Source: an uncultured Alphaproteobacteria bacterium (GTDB taxonomy: Bacteria > Pseudomonadota > Alphaproteobacteria > Caulobacterales > Aquidulcibacteraceae). Taken from it: a DNA stretch of 13,377 bases. A program made the translations under genes and the position numbers. Shown here one piece after another: positions 1-6,941 of the stretch; position 1 is the first letter of the stretch, and every line of letters begins with the position of its first letter. The notes under the pieces were generated by a model that had not been told where the DNA came from, did not search any database, and was given only the letters and a program-made list of their open reading frames with translations. The stretch covers positions 1-13,377 of the forward strand of contig CALBSY010000121.1 in the NCBI GenBank assembly GCA_937967725.1, written 5' to 3'.

Positions 1-1347
1 CCGCGGCGCCGCCGGCTCCCGCCGACCTTCCTCTCCTCCTCTGCATCCGAACCGCCCATGCCACCTGGCCCCACCGCCCCCGGCGAGATGCAGCTATCGT
101 TCGCGCCGGTCGCCGCCAGCGCCGGCCCCGCGGTCGTCAACGTCTATGCCGAACGCGTCGTGCGAGGCATGTCGCGCGATCCGTTCTTCGGCCGCTTCAG
201 TGCGCCGCGCGTGCAGCAATCGCTGGGCTCGGGCGTGATCGTGCGTTCCGACGGCGTCATCGTCACCAACAACCATGTCATCGAGGGCGCGCGCTCGCTC
301 AAAATCGTGCTCGCCGATCGGCGCGAGTTCGATGCTGAACTCGTACTGGCCGATCCTCGCGTGGACCTGGCCGTGTTGCGCATTAATCCAGGCGCCGAAC
401 GGCTGCCCACATTGGCTTTCGCGGACACCCACACCTTGCAGGTTGGCGATCTCGTGCTCGCCATCGGCAACCCGTTCGGCCTCAGCCAAACCGTCACCAG
501 CGGTATTATCTCCGCACTCGCGCGCACGGAAGTTGGCGTGAGCGACTATGCCTTCTTCATACAGACCGACGCCGCCATCAATCGCGGCAACTCGGGCGGA
601 GCGCTTGTCGACATGAACGGCGCTTTGGTCGGCATCAACAGCGCCATCTATTCAGAGAGCGGCGGCTCTAACGGCATTGGCTTCGCCATCCCCTCCGAGA
701 TGGTCCGCCGCGTTGTCGAATCCGCCGTCTCGGGCGGCGACACCGTTATCCGGCCCTGGCTCGGCGCGCGGCTTGAAACCATGACGCAGGAACGCGCCCG
801 CGCGCTTGGCCTCGCACGCCCTGAGGGCGTGCTCGTGACCGAGCTTTATCCGCGCGCCGCCGGTGAACGGGCAGGGCTACGCAATGGCGACATCATTCTC
901 ACTGTCGCCGGCGCCGAGGTGCGTGACGAAGGCGCCGTACGCTATCAATTCGCCACGCAGCGCCCCGTGGCGCGTGTTCCGTTCCCACTGCTCCCCGGCG
1001 CCCGCCGGCTCCTGCTCACGGCCACCGCCGAAGCGCCGCCCGGCGGCGCGCCGGAAGCGCGCGAATTGTCCGGCAGTCATCCGCTGTCCGGCGCGCGCGT
1101 TGTGACGCTGACTCCGGCCACGGCGCGAGCCTCCGGTCTCGATCCGTTCAAGCACGGCGTGGTCATCCAGGCGCTTGATCGCCGCGGCGTCGCCGTCCGC
1201 GTCGGCTTCCGCCCCGGCGACGTGATCGACGAAGTGAATGGCGCGGCGGTGCGCGACGCGGCCCAGCTCGATCGGGCCATGGCGGGCGCCAACCGCTGGG
1301 TGATCGGCGTCGAACGCAACGGCCAACGCGCCGAGATCAGGTTCTAA
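1..1347 (+). CDS. Do/HtrA-family periplasmic serine endopeptidase (5' end outside window)
   Basis: This is a trypsin-like serine protease of the HtrA/DegP/DegQ type, expected to degrade or refold damaged proteins in the periplasm. The catalytic triad is visible: His at 274-276 in TNNHVIEGA, Asp at 364-366 in DPRVDLAVLRI and Ser at 592-594 in NRGNSGGALVD. Two PDZ domains follow, roughly 755-1030 and 1090-1347, the second containing GFRPGDVIDEVNG. The loop ahead of the protease core is short (RDPFFGRF...), more like DegQ/DegS than the long LA loop of E. coli DegP. The frame stays open to base 1. The first ATG (58) has no Shine-Dalgarno sequence before it, and no signal peptide or membrane anchor precedes the conserved QLSFAPVAASAGPAVVNVY segment. 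The true start and export signal therefore probably lie upstream. The gene ends 3 bases before the convergent VOC gene. Family call is firm; which Deg paralogue it is remains unclear. Confidence 0.93.
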   Translation, partial: PRRRRLPPTFLSSSASEPPMPPGPTAPGEMQLSFAPVAASAGPAVVNVYAERVVRGMSRDPFFGRFSAPRVQQSLGSGVIVRSDGVIVTNNHVIEGARSLKIVLADRREFDAELVLADPRVDLAVLRINPGAERLPTLAFADTHTLQVGDLVLAIGNPFGLSQTVTSGIISALARTEVGVSDYAFFIQTDAAINRGNSGGALVDMNGALVGINSAIYSESGGSNGIGFAIPSEMVRRVVESAVSGGDTVIRPWLGARLETMTQERARALGLARPEGVLVTELYPRAAGERAGLRNGDIILTVAGAEVRDEGAVRYQFATQRPVARVPFPLLPGARRLLLTATAEAPPGGAPEARELSGSHPLSGARVVTLTPATARASGLDPFKHGVVIQALDRRGVAVRVGFRPGDVIDEVNGAAVRDAAQLDRAMAGANRWVIGVERNGQRAEIRF

Positions 1348-1350
1348 CGC

Positions 1351-1761
1351 CTATGTCTTGATCGGCGCGCCGATCGACCAGGAATGTCCGAATGGGTCCT
1401 TGAGCTGCCCATAGCGGTCGCCCCAGAACTGATCGGCGAGCGGCATCTTGATTTCGGCCCCGGCGGACACCGCACGCTCCCACCAGCGGTCGGCGTCTTC
1501 GACCTCGAGATGGATCGTCACCGCGGCCGGCGCGGGCGCATCGCCGCCGCCGCGAAACTCCGGGAAATCGTCGGAGAGCAAGATCGCCCCGCCATTGACG
1601 CGGAAGCGTGCGTGCATGATGCGCTCGCCGTCCTCGCCATAGGCGCGGTATTCCTCGCTGGCGCCGAAGGCGCGCGCGTAGAAGTCGAGCGCGGCCTTGC
1701 CGCCTTTGACGGTTAGATACGGATAGACGCCAACTGGGATCGCGGATGTTGCTTCGGCCAT
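1351..1761 (-). CDS. VOC-fold (glyoxalase/PhnB-like) protein
   Basis: This 136-residue protein belongs to the vicinal-oxygen-chelate superfamily (glyoxalase, bleomycin-resistance, dioxygenase and PhnB-like proteins). Two beta-alpha-beta-beta-beta modules are visible. The first starts at GVYPYLTVKGGKAALDFYAR (residues 11-30) and runs to the ILLSDDFPEF strand. The second starts at TIHLEVEDADRWWERAV (about 83-98) and ends with WGDRYGQLKDPFGHSWSIG (113-131), the typical PhnB-like C-terminal signature. The length is normal for a single-chain VOC protein. The start is set by GGAG eight bases upstream (1770-1773 on this strand). It lies 48 bases after the flavodoxin-family gene on the same strand, so the two are probably co-transcribed. 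The substrate cannot be read from sequence. PhnB-like members include many without known enzymatic activity, so function is left open. Confidence 0.9.
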   Translation of the reverse strand: MAEATSAIPVGVYPYLTVKGGKAALDFYARAFGASEEYRAYGEDGERIMHARFRVNGGAILLSDDFPEFRGGGDAPAPAAVTIHLEVEDADRWWERAVSAGAEIKMPLADQFWGDRYGQLKDPFGHSWSIGAPIKT

Positions 1762-1809
1762 GAGAGTCGCTCCGCTGTTGCAAGCGCTTCTCTATAGCCG
1801 GGAACGCAC

Positions 1810-2547
1810 TCAGCGATAATCGGGATTGGGAAAATCCGGCCGGCAGCCTGCGTCCCATTCCGAGCGCTGATTGCCGTGCGCGGGATAGCCGCCGGCATCG
1901 CGCAGCATGCGCGCCATGTGCATGAGGTTCCAGGTCATGAAGCTCGTGTTGCGGTTGGTGAAATCGTTCTCGGGCCCGCCTGAGCCCTCGTCGCGATAGG
2001 ACGGCCCCGGACCGGCTTCGCCGACCCACGCTGCATCCGCCTGCGGGGGGATCACGCAACCCAAATGTTGTAACGAATAGAGGATGTTCATCGCGCAATG
2101 TTTGGCGCCGTCTTCGTTGCCGGTGATCAGGCAGCCGCCAACCTTGCCGTAATACGCATACTGGCCCTTGTCGTTGAGTTCGGCGGAATTGCCGTAAAGC
2201 CGCTCGTCCACCAACGTGCAAACAGACGATTTGTCCCCCAGCCAAATCGGCGAACACAGCACAAGAATGTTCGCCCCCTGCACCTTCGCGTAGAGTTCCG
2301 GCCAATCGTCCTGTTTCCAGCCGCGTTCACGCATGTCGGGATAAACGCCGGGCGCGATGGTGAGGTCGACTGGGCGGATAAGCGTGGTGGCGATCCCGTT
2401 CTTCTCCATGATGGCGCGGGAAATGCCGATGAGCCCTTCGGTGTGCGAGAGTTCGGGACTGCGCTTCAGCGTGCAGTTCAAGAACAGGGCGGAGAGCCCC
2501 GAAAAGTCGTCCTTGCGCTCTGGTTTGTCTTTCTTGCTGCCGAACAT
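1810..2547 (-). CDS. Flavodoxin-fold NAD(P)H-dependent oxidoreductase (FMN reductase-like)
   Basis: This 245-residue protein is of the NADPH-dependent FMN reductase / flavodoxin-like superfamily and is probably a soluble FMN-binding oxidoreductase. The N-terminal strand and phosphate-binding loop are seen as ALFLNCTLKRSPELSHTEGL (residues 20-39). A second flavin-contact region follows as LVLCSPIWLGDKSS (95-108), and GGCLITGNEDGAKHCAMNIL (137-156) gives a third strand-loop. The first 15 residues are charged and Lys-rich (MFGSKKDKPERK), a cytosolic tail and not a signal peptide. The C-terminal 50 residues (from NDFTNRNTSFMTWNLMHMA) look like an extension shared by a subgroup of this family. The start is well fixed by a strong Shine-Dalgarno, GGAGGAG, five bases upstream. 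It is divergent from rarA across a 100-base gap and leads the VOC gene. Electron acceptor and physiological role are unknown; quinone or flavin reduction is plausible. Confidence 0.88.
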   Translation of the reverse strand: MFGSKKDKPERKDDFSGLSALFLNCTLKRSPELSHTEGLIGISRAIMEKNGIATTLIRPVDLTIAPGVYPDMRERGWKQDDWPELYAKVQGANILVLCSPIWLGDKSSVCTLVDERLYGNSAELNDKGQYAYYGKVGGCLITGNEDGAKHCAMNILYSLQHLGCVIPPQADAAWVGEAGPGPSYRDEGSGGPENDFTNRNTSFMTWNLMHMARMLRDAGGYPAHGNQRSEWDAGCRPDFPNPDYR

Positions 2548-2551
2548 CGCG

Positions 2552-2558
2552 CTCCTCC
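2552..2558 (-). promoter_or_regulatory. Strong ribosome binding site of the flavodoxin-family gene
   Basis: On the minus strand this reads GGAGGAG, four bases before the GCG that leads into the ATG at 2547-2545. It is the longest anti-SD match I noticed in the window and fixes the start. By contrast the divergent rarA start has no recognisable SD. Confidence 0.7.
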
Positions 2559-2632
2559 TTCGCCGCCTCTAGGAGGGTACGGCCTTTCGCCGACGATAGT
2601 TCCAAATGGCGCGGGCAATCGCGCCGATTCCT

Positions 2633-2640
2633 GATAGATC
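2633..2640 (+). promoter_or_regulatory. Putative -10 element for rarA (near-leaderless transcript)
   Basis: The sequence GATAGATC matches 7 of 8 positions of the alphaproteobacterial housekeeping -10 consensus described for Caulobacter (GCTANAWC). Placing +1 seven bases downstream gives about 2647, one base before the rarA ATG at 2648. No TTGAC-like -35 is visible at 10-14 bases upstream. This is a pattern match only. Confidence 0.35.
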
Positions 2641-2647
2641 AGCCCAT

Positions 2648-3955
2648 ATGAGCGACCTTTTTGAAGCCGCCGGCATGGATGAGGGCGCCCCGCGTCCGCT
2701 CGCCGACCGGCTGCGTCCGCAGCGGCTCGGCGATGTGGTGGGGCAAGATCACTTGCTCAAACCCGAGGGCCCGATCGGGCGCATGGTGGCCCAAAAGCGG
2801 CTCGCGTCGATGATCCTGTGGGGACCGCCCGGCGTCGGCAAGACCACGATCGCGCGTCTGCTCGCCGAAGAAACCGGGCTCGAATTCCAGCAGATCAGCG
2901 CGGTGTTTTCCGGCGTGGCCGATCTGAAGAAGTCGTTTGAAACGGCCAAGGGTCGGCGCGCTTCGGGCAAAGGCACCTTGCTGTTCGTTGATGAAATTCA
3001 CCGTTTCAACCGCGCCCAGCAGGACGGTTTCCTGCCCTATGTGGAGCAGGGCATCGTCACGCTGGTCGGCGCCACCACTGAGAACCCGAGCTTTGAGATC
3101 AATGCGGCGTTGTTGTCGCGCGCACAGGTATTTGTACTCAAGCGTCTCGACGATGGGGCGTTGGAGTTGTTGCTGCAACGCGCCGAAGCGCTCGTCGCAA
3201 AGCCGCTGCCGCTGACGGCCGATGCCCGCATTGCGCTGACCAACCTCGCGGATGGCGACGGGCGCTATTTGCTGACGCTGGCGGAGGAGCTGTTTGCGCT
3301 TTCACCTAAAGGGCCGCTCGACGCCAAGGCGCTCGGCGAGTTGCTGCAGAAGCGCGCGCCCGCTTACGACAAGGATCGCGAGGAGCACTACAATCTCATC
3401 TCCGCGCTGCACAAATCCATCCGCGGCTCGGACCCCGACGCCGCGCTTTATTGGCTCGCGCGTATGATCGTTGGCGGCGAGGATTTGCTGTTCATCGCTC
3501 GTCGCCTCGTGCGCGCCGCGGCGGAAGACGTGGGCCTTGCCGATCCGACCGCGCTGCTCATTTGCAACGCCGCCAAGGACGCCGTGCACTTCATCGGTCC
3601 GCCCGAAGCCGAGTTGCACCTGGCGCAGGCGGTGATCCATCTGGCCACCGCGCCGAAATCGAATGCGTCTTACGTCGCCTGGAAGCAGGCCAAGCGGGTC
3701 GCGCAGGAGACTGGCGCGCTCGGTCCGCCCATGCACATCCGCCACGCGCCGCCCAAGCTCATGAAGGAACTCGGTTACTGCAGCGCCTATTCGTACCACC
3801 ACGATGCGGAAGAAGGCTTCTCGGGCCAGGATTACTTTCCCGACGAAATGGAGCGGCAAAATTTTTATCAGCCGGAAGGCCGGGGCCGTGAGGCGCAAAT
3901 CAAGGAGCGCCTTGAGCATTGGGCAAAGCTGCGAGTGGAGCGGGGCGCGCAATGA
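2648..3955 (+). CDS. rarA: Replication-associated recombination protein A (RarA/MgsA, AAA+ ATPase)
   Basis: RarA is a cytosolic AAA+ ATPase of the clamp-loader-like MgsA/WRNIP1 family that acts on DNA ends and stalled replication forks. Visible motifs are Walker A GPPGVGKTT (residues 59-67), Walker B LLFVDEIHRFN (111-121), sensor 1 in GATTENPSFEINAALLSRA (141-159) with the arginine finger at R158, and the C-terminal family-specific region with HIRHAPPKLMKELGY and QNFYQPEGRGREAQIKERL. The 435-residue length is normal. I chose ATG 2648 (MSDLFEAAG) over an in-frame upstream start at 2606. The extra 14 residues there are not typical of the family, and the putative promoter lies inside that stretch. 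No Shine-Dalgarno precedes 2648, which fits a leaderless message. Its stop overlaps the next gene's start as ATGA. Confidence 0.96.
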   Translation: MSDLFEAAGMDEGAPRPLADRLRPQRLGDVVGQDHLLKPEGPIGRMVAQKRLASMILWGPPGVGKTTIARLLAEETGLEFQQISAVFSGVADLKKSFETAKGRRASGKGTLLFVDEIHRFNRAQQDGFLPYVEQGIVTLVGATTENPSFEINAALLSRAQVFVLKRLDDGALELLLQRAEALVAKPLPLTADARIALTNLADGDGRYLLTLAEELFALSPKGPLDAKALGELLQKRAPAYDKDREEHYNLISALHKSIRGSDPDAALYWLARMIVGGEDLLFIARRLVRAAAEDVGLADPTALLICNAAKDAVHFIGPPEAELHLAQAVIHLATAPKSNASYVAWKQAKRVAQETGALGPPMHIRHAPPKLMKELGYCSAYSYHHDAEEGFSGQDYFPDEMERQNFYQPEGRGREAQIKERLEHWAKLRVERGAQ

Positions 3956-4242
3956 GAGAAGAAAAGATTGAAATCCAAAACATCAATCATCCCGGCAAGG
4001 TCAATCGCGTTGACGCCGCCAAGTACCAGCTTGCGCGCGCGGCGATGCTGAAAGTCCTGCCGAAGAAAGAACCCGGCCTGACGCAAGCGGAGATGGTCGT
4101 AGCGATGCGTAAGGCGCTGCCGAAGAGCACATTCCCCGGCACAACGTCCTCCTGGTGGATGAAGACCGTTCAGCTCGATCTGGAAGCTAAAGGACTCATC
4201 GTTCGCGACGGCAAGAAGCCGCTCCGCTGGCGGCGCATCTGA
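3952..4242 (+). CDS. DUF6958-like small protein of unknown function
   Basis: This is a 96-residue basic protein starting at ATG 3952 inside the rarA stop (ATGA overlap), so it is translationally coupled to rarA. I recognise the pattern of a small bacterial family that I believe is DUF6958: an N-terminal KIEIQNINHPGKVNRVDAAK, then a helix AAMLKVLPKKEPGLTQAEM, then WWMKTVQLDLEAKGLIVRD and a basic C-terminus KKPLRWRRI. The alternation of helices ending in a strand-turn-strand (GLIVRDGKKPLRWRR) resembles a winged-helix fold, which is inference. An upstream in-frame start at 3919 would place 11 extra residues inside rarA with no family support. No function is known to me. The coupling to rarA could point to DNA-related work but may be only local economy. 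Confidence 0.85.
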   Translation: MREEKIEIQNINHPGKVNRVDAAKYQLARAAMLKVLPKKEPGLTQAEMVVAMRKALPKSTFPGTTSSWWMKTVQLDLEAKGLIVRDGKKPLRWRRI

Positions 4243-4253
4243 CTGCTTTGCGC

Positions 4254-4278
4254 TTGCGTCCTGCCTCCGGCCTAGACT
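4254..4278 (+). promoter_or_regulatory. Putative promoter of the amidohydrolase operon
   Basis: In the 64-base gap after the DUF6958-like gene, TTGCGTC (4254-4260) is followed after 10 bases by CCTAGACT (4271-4278). This resembles the Caulobacter-type TTGACGS-N10-14-GCTANAWC arrangement with several mismatches. Predicted +1 is near 4285, giving a leader of about 22 bases that includes the Shine-Dalgarno at 4297. An inverted repeat (TCCGGC 4266-4271 / GCCGGA 4284-4289) brackets the -10. Confidence 0.35.
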
Positions 4279-4296
4279 GTAATGCCGGATCACTTT

Positions 4297-4301
4297 GAGG
4301 G
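4297..4301 (+). promoter_or_regulatory. Ribosome binding site deciding the amidohydrolase start
   Basis: GAGGG lies five bases before ATG 4307. It rules out the in-frame TTG at 4295, which would sit upstream of the SD and spoil the lipoprotein leader. Confidence 0.6.
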
Positions 4302-4306
4302 ACGTC

Positions 4307-5683
4307 ATGCTAAGGCACGCAATCGCAACCGCAGCCGTGTTGATGTTCGCTGCCTGCGCCTCCGCGCCGCAGCGGGTGATCGAAGCAGGCGATCCCGTCG
4401 CCGCGTTCACCAACGTCACTGTCGTTACCGAATATGGCGGCGAGCGCCTGGCCGGCCACACCGTCGCCATGCGGGGCGATCGCATCATCGCTGTCGCGCC
4501 CAGCAGTGCGATTGTGCTGCCGGACGGCGCGGTGATCGCCGACGGCGGAGGCGGGCTCCTCGCGCCGGGCATCGCCGACATGCATGTCCATTACCAAGAC
4601 CCGCACGTCGGCGCTCTGTTTATCGCCAATTCCATTACCACCGTGCGCAACCCCTCCGGCGGCGGCAACACGCTGGAGCTGATCGGACAGATCGCAAGCG
4701 GCGAGGTGGTGGGTCCAACCATGTATGCGAGCGGTCAGTTGATTGACGGGCCCAACTCCTTGTGGGGCCCCACCGTCGTCACCGAGACCGTCGAAGGCGT
4801 ACGCGAGCGCGTCCGCGCTGACGCCGCCGCCGGCTATCGCGCGGTGAAGCTCTACGCGCAGCTGACGCCGGACCAATTCCGCGCTGGTGTCGAGGAAGCA
4901 CGAGCACACGGCATGCAGGTGTACGCTCACGTGCCTGCCTCGATGACGCTGGAAGAGGTGCTGGCGTTAGGTATCGACAGCATCGAGCATCTCGACGGCT
5001 TCGACCGTAGCCTGGGCGGGGAGGGCCAGCGTTCGCAGCAGCGCTGGGCCAATGCAAACGCTGACCGCTATGCGCATCTGGCCGCAATTGTGCGCGGCAG
5101 CGGCGTCTGGAGTACGCCAACCCTCATCGTCAATCTCGCGCCGACGCGCGCCTTCGCCGACATGGACGCCGCCGATGCCGAACCGCACATGCGCTATGCC
5201 AGCCAGGGATTGCTAGGCTTCTGGCGCAGTTACGGGCGTTTCTTTCAGGGCGATGTCGCAGCCGTCTATCGGGTCGCTCAGCAGGCGCACGCGAGCCGCA
5301 TCGCCATGTTAAGCGCTCTGCGCGAAGCCGGCGCGCCAGTGTTGCTGGGCACCGACACGCCCAATCCGTTCGTGATGTACGGGTTCTCGATCCACGAAGA
5401 GCTCGGGTTTTTCAGCCAGGCCGGCTATTCGAACACAGAGATTTTGCGCATCGCCACGCTTGAGGCGGCGCGGTTCCTCGATCAACAGGGCGAGTTCGGC
5501 GCAATCCGCGAAGGCGCGCGCGCCGACCTGCTGCTATTGGACGGCGATCCCGAGCAGGACCTCGCCGTGTTGCGTGCGCCGAACGGCGTCATGACCGCGG
5601 GGCGATGGTTTGACCGCGCGGCGCTCGATGCTGAACTCGAGGCCGTCGCCGCTTACGCCGCAACGCCAATGCCGCAGCAGTGA
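4307..5683 (+). CDS. Exported metal-dependent amidohydrolase, probable lipoprotein
   Basis: This 458-residue amidohydrolase-superfamily protein resembles the imidazolonepropionase-like / Xaa-Pro dipeptidase-type subgroup. All expected binuclear-metal ligands are visible: HxH at H93/H95 (ADMHVHYQD), a candidate carboxylated lysine K181 (AVKLYAQ), H208 (YAHVPAS), H228 (IEHLDGF) and the catalytic D350 (LLGTDTPNPF). The small beta domain surrounds the barrel (VVTEYGGERLAGHTVAMRGD at the front; REGARADLLLLDGDP at the back). The N-terminus MLRHAIATAAVLMFAAC is a lipoprotein-type leader with Cys17 followed by Ala-Ser, suggesting outer-membrane retention; the -3 residue is Phe, a little atypical. The GTG of the following RluA gene overlaps its TGA. 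The substrate is unknown; prolidase-like dipeptidase or lactone/amide hydrolase are options. Confidence 0.9.
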   Translation: MLRHAIATAAVLMFAACASAPQRVIEAGDPVAAFTNVTVVTEYGGERLAGHTVAMRGDRIIAVAPSSAIVLPDGAVIADGGGGLLAPGIADMHVHYQDPHVGALFIANSITTVRNPSGGGNTLELIGQIASGEVVGPTMYASGQLIDGPNSLWGPTVVTETVEGVRERVRADAAAGYRAVKLYAQLTPDQFRAGVEEARAHGMQVYAHVPASMTLEEVLALGIDSIEHLDGFDRSLGGEGQRSQQRWANANADRYAHLAAIVRGSGVWSTPTLIVNLAPTRAFADMDAADAEPHMRYASQGLLGFWRSYGRFFQGDVAAVYRVAQQAHASRIAMLSALREAGAPVLLGTDTPNPFVMYGFSIHEELGFFSQAGYSNTEILRIATLEAARFLDQQGEFGAIREGARADLLLLDGDPEQDLAVLRAPNGVMTAGRWFDRAALDAELEAVAAYAATPMPQQ

Positions 5684-6402
5684 CGCTCTCTGCCGAGGAC
5701 GTCGCGTTCGCGCGCAGCCTTGTCATTCACGAGGACGCGCACCTTCTGGTGTTCAACAAGCCGTCGGGCCTGCCGGTGCAGGGCGGGTCGGGGATCACGC
5801 AGAGCCTCGAACACCTGCTCGCGGCGTTCGCCAAATCCAACGGCAAGCGTGCGCGCCTCGTGCACCGGCTCGACCGCGAGACCTCCGGCGTCATCGTCGC
5901 CGCGCGCACCAAACCGGCGGCGGCATTTCTCTCGGAAGCATTCGCTGGCCGCGATGTGCGCAAAACCTATTTCGCTCTTGTCTGCGGCGGCGCGCCCGAC
6001 CCGCGCGACGGCCAAATCGATCTGGCTCTGAAGAAGATCAACCGGCGCGGTCTCGACATGATGGAAATCGCGGTGGACGGCCAAGCCGCGCTAACCTGCT
6101 ATCGCACGCTGCGGGCGACGCCGGAGACCGCATGGCTTGAACTCGCTCCCGAAACGGGCCGCATGCACCAATTGCGCGCTCATCTCGCTGCGATTGGCCG
6201 GCCCATCGCCGGCGACGGCAAATATGGCGGCCTCTATCGCCTTGGCGCGGTGGAGATTTCCCGGCTCATGCTGCACGCCGCGCGGCTCGACCTGCCGCAT
6301 CCCGCCGGCGGCCGAAGCCAGTTCGCGGCGCCGCTTCCGGGCGACATGGCGGAACCGCTCCGATCACTCGGGCTTGAACCTACGCCAGGCGAAAGCTGTT
6401 AG
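5680..6402 (+). CDS. RluA-family pseudouridine synthase lacking an S4 domain
   Basis: This 240-residue RNA pseudouridine synthase is of the RluA type, expected to isomerise uridine in rRNA or tRNA in the cytosol. The catalytic motif is VHRLDRETSGVIV with Asp65. NKPSGLPVQGG (26-36) and GRMHQLRAHLAAIGRPIAGD (158-177 approx.) are the other family signatures. There is no N-terminal S4 domain: the protein begins almost directly at the catalytic domain, as in E. coli RluA/TruC-like short members. It starts at GTG 5680 in a GTGA overlap with the amidohydrolase stop. The opening stretch SAEDVAFARSLVIHEDAHLL closely parallels SQKDAAFVRSLVLHRDDDVI of the S4-containing paralogue at 7297, suggesting a shared origin. 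The target uridine cannot be deduced. Confidence 0.93.
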   Translation: MTLSAEDVAFARSLVIHEDAHLLVFNKPSGLPVQGGSGITQSLEHLLAAFAKSNGKRARLVHRLDRETSGVIVAARTKPAAAFLSEAFAGRDVRKTYFALVCGGAPDPRDGQIDLALKKINRRGLDMMEIAVDGQAALTCYRTLRATPETAWLELAPETGRMHQLRAHLAAIGRPIAGDGKYGGLYRLGAVEISRLMLHAARLDLPHPAGGRSQFAAPLPGDMAEPLRSLGLEPTPGESC

Positions 6403-6405
6403 ACT
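6374..6405 (+). promoter_or_regulatory. Weak putative promoter upstream of the CC0125/CC1285-type lipoprotein
   Basis: TTGAACC (6374-6380) and GTTAGACT (6398-6405) could be -35 and -10 elements, but the 17-base spacing between them exceeds the 10-14 expected for the Caulobacter-type consensus, and the -10 matches only 5 of 8 positions. The heptamer TAGACTG is shared with the amidohydrolase upstream region (4273-4279). It lies across the stop codon of the RluA gene. Confidence 0.2.
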
Positions 6406-6424
6406 GCCCGGCGAAGGATTCCAC

Positions 6425-6429
6425 GAGGA
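6425..6429 (+). promoter_or_regulatory. Ribosome binding site of the lipoprotein gene
   Basis: GAGGA sits eight bases before ATG 6438 and supports that start, which opens a lipoprotein leader. Confidence 0.55.
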
Positions 6430-6437
6430 CCAAGCTC

Positions 6438-6941
6438 ATGCTCCGAACATTTGTCATCGCCGCCATGCTCGCGCTGGCGGCGTGCGCCTCGACGCCGACC
6501 TATGCGCCCGCCACGTCGCCCGGCGGCATCGGCTATTCCGACCGCCAAATCGAGAATGATCGCTATTTCGTCACCTATCGGTCAGGGACGTCAGCTGAAG
6601 CCGACGTGCTGCAGGATTACGCCTTGCTGCGCGCCGCCGATCTCACGCTGCAAAACGGACGCGATTGGTTCTGGGTCGATCGCCGCACGTTCGAGGGACA
6701 GAACCGGCGCTCCGGCGGACCGACCTTTGGCGTCGGCATCGGCGCCGGCAGTTGGGGCGGACGCAGCGGCGGCAGCGTCGGGGTTGGCGTCAACTTCCCG
6801 CTCGGCGGAGAATCGCCAACCGGCTCGGCGCGCTCGGCGACGCTGGAGATCCGCCTAGGCGAGGGACCCAAGCCGGATGAGCCGAACGCCTTCGACGCGC
6901 GTTCGACCGCGCAGAACATCCGCGCCCGGATCGCGCCCTAG
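6438..6941 (+). CDS. CC0125/CC1285-family lipoprotein
   Basis: This is a 167-residue putative outer-membrane lipoprotein. The leader MLRTFVIAAMLALAAC ends in a good lipobox (LAAC, Cys16) followed by Ala-Ser. The mature domain carries NDRYFVTYRSGTSAEADVLQ and DYALLRAADLTLQNGRDWFW, the signature I associate with the alphaproteobacterial CC0125/CC1285 lipoprotein family. A glycine-rich stretch (GVGIGAGSWGGRSGGSVGVG, about 98-117) follows, and the protein ends in a strand/helix segment (ATLEIRLGEGPKP...NIRARIAP). Glycine-rich alternation of this kind is common in surface or pore-associated lipoproteins, but no function is known. Its TAG stop shares its last base with the GTG start of crcB (TAGTG), so the two are coupled. 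Family assignment is from memory of the motif. Confidence 0.87.
   Translation: MLRTFVIAAMLALAACASTPTYAPATSPGGIGYSDRQIENDRYFVTYRSGTSAEADVLQDYALLRAADLTLQNGRDWFWVDRRTFEGQNRRSGGPTFGVGIGAGSWGGRSGGSVGVGVNFPLGGESPTGSARSATLEIRLGEGPKPDEPNAFDARSTAQNIRARIAP

Noticed and set aside
58..60. ATG 58 as the true start of the Deg protease
   Set aside because: There is no Shine-Dalgarno, the frame is open upstream to base 1, and the export signal expected for this family would be missing.
1337..2305. Minus-strand 322-codon frame overlapping the VOC and flavodoxin genes
   Set aside because: It runs in another frame on the same strand as two genes with clear folds, and its product is Arg-rich shadow sequence.
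2606..2647. Extended rarA start adding 14 residues
   Set aside because: The extension is not typical of RarA and overlaps the putative -10. MSDLFEAAG at 2648 is the natural N-terminus.
4295..4306. TTG start for the amidohydrolase
   Set aside because: It would lie before the Shine-Dalgarno at 4297-4301 and add residues ahead of a well-formed lipoprotein leader starting at ATG 4307.
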